Assembly (NCBI GenBank): GCA_022495005.1
Contig: JAGYXB010001576.1
Location: 62,001 to 126,000, forward strand
DNA length: 64,000 nucleotides
Direction of reading: 5' to 3'
Source: Rhyacophila brunnea
Taxonomy: Eukaryota > Arthropoda > Insecta > Trichoptera > Rhyacophilidae
Positions 44,629-56,012 of the stretch are shown here, piece by piece. The notes under the pieces are model-generated. The model saw only the letters and a program-made list of their open reading frames with translations. It was not told the origin of the DNA and ran no database searches. Each line of letters begins with the position of its first letter. Position 1 is the stretch's first letter. A program made the translations under genes and the position numbers.

Positions 44629-44880
44629 CACCCACGATGGCCGTTCGGCTTAAGCGTCAGCCTATAACGTCGTAGGTCCCCAAGTCCAAATCCTGGGTCT
44701 GGCAAGCACACATTTATTGTTTTTCAATTTGTGTATGAGTTAGAGTATGAACCTAATATGCTGAGCAAGTGGCTGACATCCATTTGTCATAAAAACAAAA
44801 TCTATTAATACAAACCTCCAATCTGTAGAGCCCCATATTATGATTTTAAGCATTGGACATGGTCAAAAAAATTAAATATG
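44629..44880 (+). repeat. SINE-G copy 5
   Basis: Head cacccacgatggccgttcgg, ttaagcgtcagcctataacg, decayed B box (aagtccaaatcctgggtctg), then 'tttttcaatttgtgtatgag', 'gctgagcaagtggctgacat', 'aatctgtagagccccatatt' and 'gcattggacatggtca'. Nearly full length. Confidence 0.7.
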
Positions 44881-45070
44881 TTAAAATGAGACATTTTGGT
44901 GGAAATTATTTTAAATATGATGATTTTGAAAATATTAAATTGAACGGCTTGAGCACAAACACTATCAATTATTATTATTATTAGAGGAAACACATTTAAA
45001 TGTAATGTATACTAATATACAAACAGAAAATATCACTTAATATAGCTGTTAGTTACATACACTGGGAGAC

Positions 45071-45665
45071 AGTGGCGAAGGGTGGAGGTTGGCTGTTAAG
45101 ATTCTACGTAAATAGTGCACACTAAACTTTGCCAGTCGAGCGTATTTGTTTTCATTGAACGAATACTACAAAATGTATAGATAGTGTATATTCGTTTTTT
45201 AACTTCAATTAAAGCTTACCTAATTTAAGTCAAAGTAAAAAATACTCAGAAAATATTCGTTTATCTATAAAATATCTAAAATTATGACATCAAACCATAC
45301 TTACATAATTTTAGCTATTTTATAGATAAACGAATATTTTTTATCGACTATGGTTTGGTTTAGGTAGGGCTTAATGAATTCTAAAAAACTAACCTACACC
45401 ATCTGTAATATTATGTATTCTTAATCCAACAAAAATAAATAATTATGACCGAAAAAGTGTGCACCACTTTTGTCTGATCGCCTTTAGTATACCTAAACTG
45501 TCATGGTTTAGTTTAGGCAGGGATTGAATGAATTTTAAAAACAAACCAGTATCATTTGCAAATTACATTTTTTAGTTCAATGAAATCAAAATACGTATGA
45601 CTGACTAAGTTTTGTTTGCACTATTTATGTCGAATCTAAACAGCCTACCTTCAGACCTCGCGACT
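45071..45665. mobile_element. TIR element M, copy 1 (595 bp)
   Basis: Left TIR agtggcgaagggtggaggtt then ggctg. The inverse of the right end is agtcgcgaggtctgaaggta then ggctg. Flanks ctgggagac (45062-45070) and ctgggggac (starting one base outside the right end) suggest a 9-bp duplication. Inside is a 36-bp hairpin stem (45251-45286 with 45304-45339) with one mismatch. 'taaaccaaaccata' modules also occur in both orientations. Noncoding. Confidence 0.7.
45251..45339. other. Near-perfect internal hairpin of element M
   Basis: aaatattcgtttatctataa plus aatatctaaaattatg pairs with the inverted copy at 45304-45339 with one mismatch in 36 bp and a loop of about 17 nt. Corresponding hairpins are present in copies 2 (about 46111-46193) and 3 (about 50145-50215). 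It resembles MITE-derived pre-miRNA or siRNA hairpins. Confidence 0.6.
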
Positions 45666-45806
45666 TCTGGGGGACATCCATTTTAATTTGGTGTGTTGTC
45701 GATTTGTAGTAATTTTGGGATTTACTGCTTTAAACAGAAAAGTTGATTTTTCAAAATAAAAAAAGAAATAGAATAAAGGGTTGTCTTCTTTATATAGAAG
45801 ACCGGC

Positions 45807-46349
45807 ACTGGCGAAGGGTGGAGGTAGGCTGTTAAGATCCTACATACATAGTGGACATTAAATTTTGTTAGACATACGTATTTGTTTTTATTGAACTAAG
45901 ACTACAATTATTTACAAATGGTGTTGATGAGCTTTTTTAAAATCAATTAAACCCTGCCTAAACCAAACCATAATAGTTTTTGTAAATTTCGGGCGATCCG
46001 ATAAAATTGTGTACGTTTTTCATACATAGGTACTTATTTGTTTTCGTTGAATTAGAAATACATAGTATTAGAAATACACAGTAAGCCCTGCCTAAACCAA
46101 ACCATAATAAATAAAAAATATTATTCTATCTATAAAATATCCAATATTATCTATGATTTAATGGCATAGTTTTAGATATTTTATAGATAGACGAGTATTT
46201 TAGGTTTACATGAATTTTAAAAACTAATTAACACCATCTGTTAATTATAGTATTAGTTAAATGAAAACATAAATATACGTATGACTGATGAAGCTTAGTG
46301 TTCACCATTTGTGACGGATCTTAACAGCCTACCTCCACCCTTCGCCACT
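45807..46349. mobile_element. TIR element M, copy 2 (543 bp)
   Basis: Left actggcgaagggtggaggta then ggctgttaagatcc. Right ggatcttaacagcctacctc then cacccttcgccact. The TIRs match over about 30 bp. No target duplication could be matched, so it may be a recombinant with copy 1, which lies only about 140 bp upstream in the same orientation. Confidence 0.7.
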
Positions 46350-46914
46350 GAGCAGACGTACGATAACAGTAGCTATTATAGTGAACAAAGAGTGATTGTA
46401 AAATATTATTAATCGTCACAATGATAAAACATCTTCAAATATCCAAAACTTCAGCTTAAGAGAAAAATATTTAGTCAAATAAATGAAAGAAAATTTAAGC
46501 AAAAAAAAACTTTTTCAAAAATAAAATACAATACTGTCTGGGTAAATACGTTTTGTTTACAAGCTTAAGAATTCTCTAGACTGTTTATACAATATTATAT
46601 TTTTCAATTGCCGTCAAAACAAACCATAAAAAATTGCCTTTCCAGTGAGAGCATTTTGTAAAACATACCTATCTTTATACAGCGGGGACTGAAGACCCAG
46701 ATACACAACATTGTATTGTGCAGTTGATGTTGTTCGTTGGAGAGGTAGGTATATGCTAGTCTAGTAGCGTGTTGAATGGTCTTTTTCAGGCTATTTTCAG
46801 ACTTACAATCTTATCATGCTACTTATTCAGAGATAGTCAACATTTCAACAATTTTAAGGTCATACATTATCTACGAAGATATGTTATGAAATCTTGAGTT
46901 TTAGATGAATAAAA
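46350..46914. other. Spacer, nothing recognised
   Basis: No signal identified. Confidence 0.35.
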
Positions 46915-47095
46915 CACCCACGATGGTCACGCGGCTTAAGCGTCAGCCTATTGCGTCGTAGGTCCCAGGTTCGAATCCTGGGTCTGGCAAGTAATATTGT
47001 TTTTCAATTTGTGTATGAGTCAGAGTATGGAGCCAATAGGTTGAGCAAGTGGCTGACATCCATTTCTCGTAAAAACAAAATCTGTTAAAATCTGT
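46915..47095 (+). repeat. SINE-G copy 6 (3' truncated, good tRNA-like head)
   Basis: Head cacccacgatggtcacgcgg, B box ggttcgaatcc at 46968-46978 within gtcccaggttcgaatcctgg, then the body to 'gctgacatccatttctcgta'. It is followed directly by SINE-D sequence. Confidence 0.7.
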
Positions 47096-47099
47096 GTCA

Positions 47100-47480
47100 A
47101 AGTAGGTATTACTTTAATTACTAACCGACATCACGGATCACTCCAAGATTTTTTTGTTGTAACTTACTTGAACTTTCTAATAATTTTTAATTAACTATTT
47201 TTTTTATTCAACGAACAATTCACAAGATTTCATAGCCGATCGCCAATAGTAGTTCAATTTGGAAAGCGCTTCAGTGAATATTAAAAATACATTAGTTAAA
47301 ATGTTAGTTATACATTTTAGCATAGTGGTCTATGTGCGTGGGCGCGATACCCGAGAGATGTAGGTTCGATTCCTGCGGGGTGTCTTACTTTTTTCAAAAA
47401 AGATTTTTTTATTGGTTGTAATATGTTTTCTCATAAGTATTTTCAAAATTATGTATGTTCGTAAAATGTATATTATTATC
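47100..47480 (+). repeat. SINE-D copy 6 (nearly complete)
   Basis: Carries the 5' block 'aattactaaccgacatcacg', then 'gatcgccaatagtagttcaa', gcgcttcagtgaatatt, an A box (tagcatagtgg) and a B box (ggttcgattcc) in 'tgtaggttcgattcctgcgg'. It ends with 'attggttgtaatatgttttc' and 'aaaattatgtatgttcg'. Confidence 0.7.
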
Positions 47481-47594
47481 TATTCAAAATAGCATAATAA
47501 TTCTTTAACACGTGTTTAAGTTTATCTCATATTTTTCCACACTTGAGATATTTTTATCATATTATACCGCAACTAGTAGGTTAAGCCAGTTCCC

Positions 47595-47655
47595 ATTATT
47601 ACTCAAATGGAATAGTAAAAAACTTAAATACATTAGAATTCTCATTAATTTTGTA
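47595..47655 (+). repeat. Repeat-E fragment
   Basis: tactcaaatggaatagtaaa then 'aacttaaatacattagaatt' matches the subterminal block of Repeat-E. Ends not found. Confidence 0.45.
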
Positions 47656-49355
47656 TTCCCTGGACCCCTCCCTCAAAAGCTTAAAATATCTAGTATTTAT
47701 ATGTACGTAAATTATTCTAAAAACGTTCTGTTACCTCTACTTGTCAATCGTATTCGTGGCTCATGGATGCGGACCTCGGGTTTCAATGTGTATTCGGACA
47801 CAAAGCTGAGCTAGAGTGGTTAATATATATGACGTGTTTCTCATAAAAAACTGAAGATCTTCATCAGATTTTAGAGTCAATGAAAAAAAGATCTATAATC
47901 GCCATTTAATACAAGAATCATAACGACTCCGTAATCTACAAATCAGCTAACTGCACTTTTGACCAAAAATGGAATTTTGATGAAATTTTATTATAAAGCA
48001 TGTTTTATATGCTCACACAAAACAGCCAACTGCAGGTGTCAAATTTTCCAATATCGTAAATGAAACAACTCCGCACTTTAAATATTTTTTCTTTATATAA
48101 GGGAAACTAAAATAGTGTATTAATTCATAGTGGAGCTTATTTGTACAAAAAAAAAACTAAAAAAGTATATTTTTGGAATTGTTAAATTCCGCTCGATTAA
48201 ATTATTATGGTTTTTCTCTTTCCTGGACAATTTGCCCAAATTGAGTTAGCCGGTTTGCAGATTAAGTAGTCGATAAGTAGGTATCTGTAAAAATGTTTAA
48301 ATTATAATACTAATTCATGATGTACCATATATTTATGTATGTTTATAATATTGTCAATAACCAAGTGCCCTGATATAAGCAGTATATTACAAACTATTGA
48401 ATCTTCAGTATTTTCTTTTGTTGAAGCACTTAAAGTAGAACGCCATGAGAATAGTAATATTTTGTGAAATACCAATTATTCGAATAAGCGAATTCTCGAT
48501 AATCCCTTGGCTTCCATAGCCTCGGTTTCTGCATCCCTGAGGCGAACTTCTAAGCCTTCGTGTCCCTGGGGTATTACATCACATTTCTCCATCCAGCTGT
48601 CTCCATGGCAACGGACACAACCTTCGTGAGACGTAGTTCGTACTGTGTGGGAGTGTTTTCGTGTATAATGTCTTATACAGTTGCATACACGAAGTAACTT
48701 ATAAAATAATAACACAATTAACCTCTATGGCTTGACTTTACTTATGGTTTGTATTGTGAAAGGATTGCTATGAATATTTTTAGCGGTAATTTTTAGCGGG
48801 TTTTCATAAATCATTACCCAGCAATATTATACAATATTCTTTCAAAGATATTGATATCATTTCCCAGTCTCCAGAAACACTCAAAGAAACATTTATTATT
48901 ATAACATCACCTCCTGCAAATACAAGACTCCGAATCAACAAAAACAAAACAAAACACATGCTGTCAATTCTCCATGAGTTCATAATAACAATAGCAGCCT
49001 TATCGTTGGCGGCGATGTTTTTAAAACTATTGAATCATTTTGTTTATATTTCACAAACAAAAATAGTAAGTACATTAAATAACTAACCGGGGTAACATAA
49101 CAGGTGCTATTTGGTCAAAAGCGTATGAAAAACAGAGCCCTTCAAAAGAAAATCAAAACAACTATTCATAAATTACTCCTGCATCTAGCGCTAATACGTG
49201 GATCAAAATAATGGGTACTCAATAAACAGAGTAAAATGAGAGGAAAATTAATGTCTTTGAGAGAATCTACTTGTGAAGAACAGTCGGTCATTACTAACGA
49301 AAATTGTATTTTTGGAGGCTATAATAAAATAATTACAAGATAAAAAGAACTTTTT
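47656..49355. other. Spacer with a GC-richer segment
   Basis: At 48500-48660 the sequence is GC-richer and carries a 79-codon minus-strand frame (48476-48715, ...GHEGLEVRLRDAETEAMEAKGLSR...) with no recognised motif. It also contains the X-box match gtctccatggcaac at 48599-48612. Nothing else recognised. Confidence 0.35.
48599..48612. promoter_or_regulatory. X-box-like motif
   Basis: gtctccatggcaac fits RYYNYYWWRRNRAC at all positions. A single site in a GC-richer segment. Binding is inferred only from consensus. Confidence 0.25.
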
Positions 49356-49360
49356 ATTTC

Positions 49361-49797
49361 GAGAACGTTCTTAAATTTTCTGTTCAATATGCTCAATATG
49401 CTCAAACTTGTACTTGATATGAAGTAAATAAAAAACAAACAAACAAACAAACAAATATAGAATACTGAAATGTCATTTTAATTTCCATAGTAACGCACGT
49501 GTGTATTAATAATTTAGTTAGGTCTAGGACCACCCACTTAGCAACCAATAATAGTGGATTGGATTACAGATTTCTTCCGAAATAACTTTTCATACAAAAC
49601 AGAATTAACTGAAAATGAATTCAATTCTACTTAAAGATGGCTAAAAGTATTTAAAGAATGCATTGGCATCGTGTTCTGACATATTCTAAAAGTTTCAAAC
49701 GTCTAGCTAGTCGGGAAGTTAGTTAAAAATCGATTGCAAGATTTGTACTGGATAAACAACCACCGGACAAATAAGGATACGAGCTAATAAAAACGTT
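49361..49797 (-). mobile_element. MITE-C copy 6
   Basis: Reverse orientation: gagaacgttcttaaattttc, (CAAA)n at 49435-49455, 'taatttccatagtaacgcac', 'gaataaaa'-free core with 'ccaataatagtggattggat', 'actgaaaatgaattcaattc', 'gtctagctagtcgggaagtt', and the end 'gagctaataaaaacgttata'. TIRs slightly mutated. Confidence 0.7.
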
Positions 49798-49961
49798 ATA
49801 ATTAGGAGTTATGCTCACTTAATGTGTGCGGAAAAATCACGCGTCATATGAACATGCAGATACTGTGCTGGATTAAATAAGTGCATAAATGCTGGTAGAA
49901 TTAGTAGCAAAGCGGTCTATTAAGACACGTATCTTCTAAGAGCACATATAGACACTGGATA

Positions 49962-50514
49962 ACTGGTGAATGGTTGAGGTAGGCTGTTAATATTCGCCAT
50001 AAATAATGCATGCAAAACTTTGTCAGTCATACGTATTAGTTTTCGTTGACATAAGACTACAATTTACAGATGAGGTTGGTTAGTTTTTAAAATTCTATTA
50101 AACTCCTCGAAAACCAAACTATAATAGATAATAGTCAAAAAATACTCGTCTATCTATAAAATATCTAAAATTATGCAATTAAATCGTACATAACTTTGTA
50201 TATTTTATTGATAGATTATTATTTTTTTTATCTATTATAGTTTGGTTAAGGCAGAGGTTAATGAATTTTAAAAAATATGTGTAATATGTAATCTTAGTCC
50301 AACGAAAACAAATAAGTATGAATGAAAAATTGTCACAATTTTGTCGTATCGCCTAAAATATACAAAAACTATTATGGTATGGTTTAGGTTTTAATTGATT
50401 TTTAAAAACTAACCAATACCATCTGTAAATTGTAGTCTTAGTTCAATGTCTATCAATTTTTAATGTGCACTATTTATGGCGAATCTTAACAGCCTACCTC
50501 CACCCCTCGCTACG
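49962..50514. mobile_element. TIR element M, copy 3 (553 bp) with 9-bp duplication
   Basis: Flanks cactggata (49953-49961) and cagtggata (50515-50523) agree at 8 of 9 positions and fix the ends. Left TIR actggtgaatggttgaggta then ggctg. The inverse of the right end is cgtagcgaggggtggaggta then ggctg. The internal hairpin is near 50145-50215. A 9-bp duplication is more typical of Mutator-like (8-11 bp) than hAT (8 bp) elements. Confidence 0.7.
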
Positions 50515-50523
50515 CAGTGGATA

Positions 50524-51070
50524 CGCTTACATCATGATGATGCACCCAAAACATACAAAGATTGTGCGATGATGCAGTTGTATTTGACTTGACGATTTAA
50601 CGATTAAAGATAACCAATTCTCGTCGCGAACTCAAACCGTATAGGTTTTCATGTGCAGTATTGCATGAATTCACCCACACTCTTTTGCGGGTTTCCGGTC
50701 TGTCTCGAGCTGGTGACCAGGTTCATACTTAGGTACCACAGTTGCCGACGATGATAGTTTTTCCAGTGAACTTGGAATCCGCATGTCTGAATTTATTTAG
50801 CCAACTTGGAGTCGCAAGAAAGTCAAGGGTGTATTATATGAGGACAAAAAATGTCATTTGTTCAATGCGTGCGTGATACATGTGCTCACAGACAAGACTG
50901 AGACATGGCATCTTATCAACCTTCAAAGGTATCGACTTTTGAGGTTTAAGAATCGATTTCTCCACTAAATATTATGGGTACATTCATACAACTGCGTTAC
51001 AAATACTCTAGTTTGTGAGAAGACCTGGCAACACATGATCGGCCGAATACTCTTAAATCAAATAAATCAA
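50524..51070. other. GC-richer spacer with Repeat-H copy 2
   Basis: 50640-50960 is GC-richer but has no recognisable frame. 50970-51015 shares aatattatgggtacattcat and caactgcgttacaaatactc with 29540-29585. Confidence 0.35.
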
Positions 51071-51074
51071 TCAA

Positions 51075-51260
51075 TAAATCAAATTAGATATTACTTTAAT
51101 TATTAACCAACGTCACGGTTCACTCCAAGATTTTTTGTTCTAACTTACTTTGAACTTGCTAATAATTTTTGATTAACTATTTTTTTTATTATGTATGTTC
51201 GATAAATAGAATGTTACATTCTTATATCTTGTGAATTGTTTCGTAAATAAAAAAAATAGT
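51075..51260 (+). repeat. SINE-D copy 7, 5' portion only
   Basis: 'taattattaaccaacgtcac', 'ggttcactccaagatttttt' and 'taactattttttttatta', as in copy 6, then directly the 3' end 'tatgtatgttcgataaatag'. The tRNA-like middle is deleted. Confidence 0.5.
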
Positions 51261-52014
51261 TAATTAAAAGAATGATATATTTATTATTTAAAAAAATAGT
51301 GAATTTTCTATTTTTACATCTAAAAAAATATTAAAATACGGAATAAAAACTGGAGACAATACAAAACAAGATCAATTTCAAAGATTGCAAACTTGAATAG
51401 GATACAATTTATTGTATTCTCAAGTGGGGATTGTTAGTCGTATAGAATAAAAATAAAAGAAACGAGTTGGGAAAATAAAAATGAAAAAATGTCCTATAAA
51501 TTGTAACGCATTTAAAAAATGTCGCACGTGTTGGGACGTTCCGAGCAAATAGGTGGAGAGGTTTTGTCACGTGAAATCCTTCAAGGGTACTTAGCGTTTC
51601 GGAAGAGATTTCACGCCTCCGTAAGCTTTCTACGGTTTTTAGTGCCAGGTTGAATTTTTAAAACCAGATAGAGTTTTAGACACTTAAGCGTAGTAGGTAC
51701 ACGTGAATTTAACCGCTATAGTGTGATTGACAAATTGATTAAAATAACATTAATTACTAATTATTAAATATCTACACATTTTGCAAAAGTCTGACAAAAA
51801 TATATATTGGAAACAATGTGCTCGGTTGTTCGGACTAGATGGAAGAGTGAAGCAATTTATTTCCGTTCAATATAATAAGTCAACAAGCTTACACCTCTAC
51901 ATCATAGATGACGCTGGTAGTAAAGACATGGTAGTTTGAACATATTTCAAGACTTTTATGTTCATACCACGCTGTAATCGTCTTCAATTTATAATTTGTA
52001 ATATTCAGCATATG
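51261..52014. other. Spacer, nothing recognised
   Basis: GC-richer at 51515-51680 ('gttgggacgttccgagcaaa', 'gagatttcacgcctccgtaa'), with no coding frame. Confidence 0.35.
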
Positions 52015-52265
52015 TAACTAAATGATTGAAAATGCATAATTTGAAAACAGTTTTGAAAACCAATAGAAAAACCTTTTTGAAAAAAGTACGACACCCAGCA
52101 GGTTTGAACCTGCGTCTCTCGGGATTTGCGCCCACGTGCATTGACCACTATGCTATAGGTATCTTATCTAATTGCGACGAATTTTAACTATTGGTTTTTA
52201 CAGTACTCTCAGAAGCTCTATCTAAGTTGAGTTACTATCTTATGTATATTCAATCTTATCATGTT
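52015..52265 (-). repeat. SINE-D copy 8 (well preserved)
   Basis: The minus strand shows A-box-like tagcatagtgg region (tatagcatagtggtcaatgc), B box ggttcaaacc variant (aggttcaaacctgctgggtg), and the 3' tail 'attggttttcaaaactgttt'. It lies inverted relative to copy 9, about 170 bp away. Confidence 0.65.
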
Positions 52266-52429
52266 ATGTAATGTTATTATGTATGTTTAATAATTAGAAT
52301 GTTACATTCTTAAATCTTGTGAATTATTCGTTGACTTATAAAAATGGTTAATTAAAATAATTAGCAGGCTCACATAAGTTACAACAAAAATAATCTTGGA
52401 GTGATCTGTGACGTCGGTTGGTATTTAAA

Positions 52430-52700
52430 GTAATACCTACTTTCATTTAAAATACAAAATTCGATCGCCAATAGTAGCTCAATTTGGAAAGCGCTTCAGT
52501 GAGTATTAAAAGCCATTAGTTTAAATATATCGTAATTAAGTATGACTCCTTTAGCAGAGTGGTCTATGTGCGTGGGCGCGATACCCGAGAGATGCAGGTT
52601 CGATTCCTGCGGGGTGTCTTACTTTTTTCAATAAGATTTTTTCTATCGGTTATAATATATTTTCTCAGAAGTGTTTTCAAAATTATGTATGTAGTACAAA
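52430..52700 (+). repeat. SINE-D copy 9 (well preserved)
   Basis: gatcgccaatagtagctcaa, gcgcttcagtgagtatta, A-box region tagcagagtggtctatgtgc, B box ggttcgattcc (52597-52607) and tail 'aagtgttttcaaaattatgt'. The best-preserved Pol III-type head in the family. The open frame 52559-52777 is repeat. Confidence 0.7.
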
Positions 52701-52894
52701 GAAGCTACATTTTTAAGCATTATGCAGTCGAGCCATTAATCTTCTTTGGCTATATCCGCCCCTTATTTGGAGCATAATATGGACACCACGCGTCGCCTCC
52801 AAGAATCCCTGTCGCTAGCCAGTCATCTTGGATTGTTCCAGGTCATACCAGAATCCCGTAGATCCACAGTATACACTTGATAAACAGTATTTAG

Positions 52895-53090
52895 CGGCCT
52901 TCTATCACAATTGGCTTGAAGGACAGGTAAGATTGGTTGAGGTTTTCGTCTGGTATTCGCAGCACGTGGCCGAGCCAGGTCCAACGTCGCCTCTTCACTG
53001 TCAGTGTAATGAGAGACTGCTTAGTGCGTTCTCTTAACACACCAGTATCCGTCGCAAGCATCTGTTTTCAAAACTCAGTATACGGTTGCT
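52895..53090 (-). pseudogene. LINE ORF2 C-terminal fragment, related to 20105-20345
   Basis: The plus strand shares gcagcacgtggccgagccag then 'gtccaacgtcgcctcttcac' and 'cacaccagtatccgtcgcaa' with 20208-20320. The minus-strand product therefore corresponds to the 'FLRRI..V...T/RRxWTWLGHVLRMP' tail, here with frame defects. Both flanks are truncated. Confidence 0.65.
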
Positions 53091-54415
53091 CAACAATGAA
53101 CAGTTAACACAATTTAAATAATAAAAAATACTTTATTTAAATTAATTTAAAAAAATCTGAATGGTTTAAAATTTTATTTTTGAAACCATTAATATGTGTG
53201 TATAATTAATGTTTTGCTACTATATAGTTTTAACCAAATTGATATCATCATGATCAGCTGGGGTTGGATGTAGGCTTCCCCATGCTTCTTCTAAGCTCTT
53301 ATCGGTGCCTAATTTTTCGCTGCCACGTATATCCGACGAACTTACCCAATGATTTCGATTATCAAGCTTTAGGGCATCCTTGACATCGTTTAGTACCCCT
53401 TGGATACCAGATGACGATATTTTTTTAATGGTTGGCTACTTGCTGAACTATATCATGTCTAGTCAATTGCCAGTTATCGACTTAGCGATCTTTATCAAAT
53501 CGGGTACTGTCACATCCAGGTTCTGTAAGCTAGCTCATGATGTTAGTTATATTTTTCTTCCTTATAAGCCAAAATTTTATTGTTAGACATTTTTTTTATC
53601 GAAGTCACTTAATATTATTATTTCTTAAGGCTATAATACTTCAGTTGAGGCATGGTCTAAAAAGATCGTGACTAGGCGATGCGCGGATTGTGCAAATGAC
53701 GGGAGCCAAACGAAATATAATTTGTCATAAAAATTCAACATGCGTCCAATTAATGTTATATTATTGTTATATTAGTAATAATACTAGTATATTCATTGAC
53801 ATGTTTTCTTTTTCAAGTAAAGGGGTAACGTTTTTTTAGTCATCTTTACACGAGTTAAGAATATATTCCTCAGACGCCATCACAAAACAAATTGACATGC
53901 TTACACCTCGACCGTCGGTCTCCGATTGGCGACGAGTGAAACATTTCGTCCTACCTACTGTTGAAAATTATTTGCCGTTTCACTTATGTATGCTCTTAAT
54001 TAATAATCTCTTATGTTTACTTCTAAGTTACTTAGTTTAGTTTTTCTAAATTATTTGTGACATCAACTTAAAAATTTTATATTAATTTTCTTCAAATGCT
54101 TTCACCTTTAAGTTTAGTTTCTTTAACTATTGTCTCACAACCTTCAATTTCTGACCTCTTCTATTATCTGCTATTCTCAATCTTCCATTACTTAAAAAAA
54201 AAAGCAAAATGGCCGAGCAAGCAATTTTTTGCAAGTCATCATTGTCAGAACACGTGTATATTTGTCTCTCTTTTTTGCATGTCGGTATTCTAACATTCCT
54301 TCGTCTTGTTACAAATTCTTATATAGGCTTACAAACTATTGCGACTAAATTTTTAGATTCTAACAATAGCTATTCCAAACTAGAAACTACGAGTATTTGC
54401 TATTTTTAATATTAT
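53091..54415. other. Spacer, nothing certain
   Basis: 53255-53580 is GC-richer (gatcagctggggttggatgt then 'aggcttccccatgcttcttc') and resembles the 3' region of RTE-like LINEs in insects, but without a decisive motif. The open frames at 53380-53586 and 54096-54409 are unrecognised. Confidence 0.35.
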
Positions 54416-54419
54416 CAGT

Positions 54420-54835
54420 TACAATTTTCAATTTCAATTTATTTATTTTTAACATATTGTGGACATTACAAATTATAAGTTTAAGACGTTCACAACATGA
54501 CATTTAGAAACAAAGAAATATAAAACAGTATTACACAAATAAAAGAGAGAGATCAGTAAAGATATAGATATTATGTTATTAAACAGTAGAAATATGTACA
54601 TACAAAAAATATTAATTAGATAGGTACAAGGAAGTACACCGGATGAGTTAAGCAGACCCTATTTTAAGAATTTATAAAACAACGTCCACCTATACTCATC
54701 CTCACGTAGGTGGAATATATCAACACCCGAAGCAATTTCGTTGAACATGGTTATCGCCCTCCCAATTGGCATTACCAGTGGCAGGTTGGTCCTGCACCTT
54801 GGGAGAATAAACAACTGATGTCCCCTATTTCTAAG
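54420..54835 (-). pseudogene. LINE (family N-related) ORF2 C-terminus and 3' UTR
   Basis: Minus strand about 54790-54660: PIGRAITMFNEIASGVDIFHLREDEYRWTLFYKFLK in segments, then stop. This is the LINE end pattern (P..RA..MxNxIxxxVDIFxxxxxxF). The 3' UTR inverse contains atgtcatgttgtgaacgtct and ends in 'aaataaataaattga', as at 34435-34500. Upstream coding part lost. Confidence 0.65.
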
Positions 54836-55635
54836 AAAACAGCATACTGTATCGTCATTCTAAATTTAAAACTTATTTTTCTATACCATTAGTTTTCACT
54901 AAAGGATTCTAATGTAATTAATTATTTCTAACCTAAATTTGATAATAGATGGCTCTGTCTCTTTCGCTCTTACGTAGTTCTTTTTTAACAATTAGTTACA
55001 TACAAAAATATCATAATAAAGAAATATTTTCAATTTCTAATACCTTATTTGACACAGTTTAATACATTTATTTTTAGTTATGTTACCAAACGTTTTTATT
55101 TATTAATTGAATTTATATATCAATTAGATTAAATATCTTTAATTACTTTTAAATTTTATTAAAACGAAAGGAACGCACCGTAGTTACCAACGTGAGAATT
55201 CATAAATATGTATGTTAACACTTTAAAAGCGCTAAAATTCCTAAAGCTTAAAGCATGATGCAATTCCTCCCTAAATAGCGACCTATAACTGCTACGCCGC
55301 TACGGAAGTGCTACGGCACGCGTTACAAAGTTGCTACGACAGGACTACGCTTTAAGCCTGAGGGGCGATAAATATTTAGCTAGATTATTATTTTAGACAC
55401 ATAGTACGATTTGGAATGCTTTCAAAGAATATTTTGATAAGGTTTATCCAAAATGTTTTAAGAAATTTTAACATTGTTTTTAGATAATTTTAAGAATAAA
55501 ACTCTGGCCAAGTAATTTAAAAATAACCAACTTTTACCAAAACGATTGGTAATGCTATAAATATTTTTTTTATTTAACCTTATGTTTTTAACCAATAACG
55601 CATTGGTCGTTTAGTATAAATAGTAGCAAATTCAT
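54836..55635. other. AT-rich spacer
   Basis: A GC-richer patch at 55275-55370 has repeated gctacg/cgtagc words (ctacgccgctacggaagtgc). No coding signal. Confidence 0.35.
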
Positions 55636-55639
55636 TTAT

Positions 55640-56012
55640 TCATTCATTAGACCATGTCATTTTTGCCTGCTATCACGAGGGATGGTTTCTAATCTTGGCA
55701 TCCTAAAGAATTTAAACTTATATGCGCCTGTCAATTACCTACGTGGTTGTAGCCATGACCTATTCTAGGTCAGAACTGTTTCCTCGAGTCAAGCCTATCA
55801 GGCACCATTAGCGAGGGGTGCAAGATTAGAAAAAGACATTTTCAATGATGTACTTTGCATTTTGTTTTTGAAACTTTATTATATTGTATAAAATTGTTAA
55901 TGTTTATTATTATTATTCTTCTCTTCTGTGAGACTAATAATGTAAATCTCATGTTGTAAACGTCCTGAATTTTGATTTGTTATGTCCACAATATTTTGTT
56001 TTTTCTTAAATA
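55640..56012 (+). pseudogene. LINE (family N) ORF2 C-terminus and 3' UTR
   Basis: Close to the copy at 28440-28955: remains of NLNLYAPVNYLRG, SHDLF and PLARGA, then 'gacattttcaatgatgtact' and the 3' UTR ('aatgtaaatctcatgttgta', 'gatttgttatgtccacaata') ending in aaataaataaat at 56012. In-frame stop and frameshifts. Confidence 0.65.

Noticed and set aside
45071..46349. One 1.28-kb composite element
   Set aside because: Internal TIRs at 45665 and 45807 show two complete M elements side by side; a shared outer duplication was not found.
52550..52620. tRNA gene at the B box of SINE-D
   Set aside because: The same A/B-box unit and downstream tail recur many times, and the acceptor stem does not pair cleanly.
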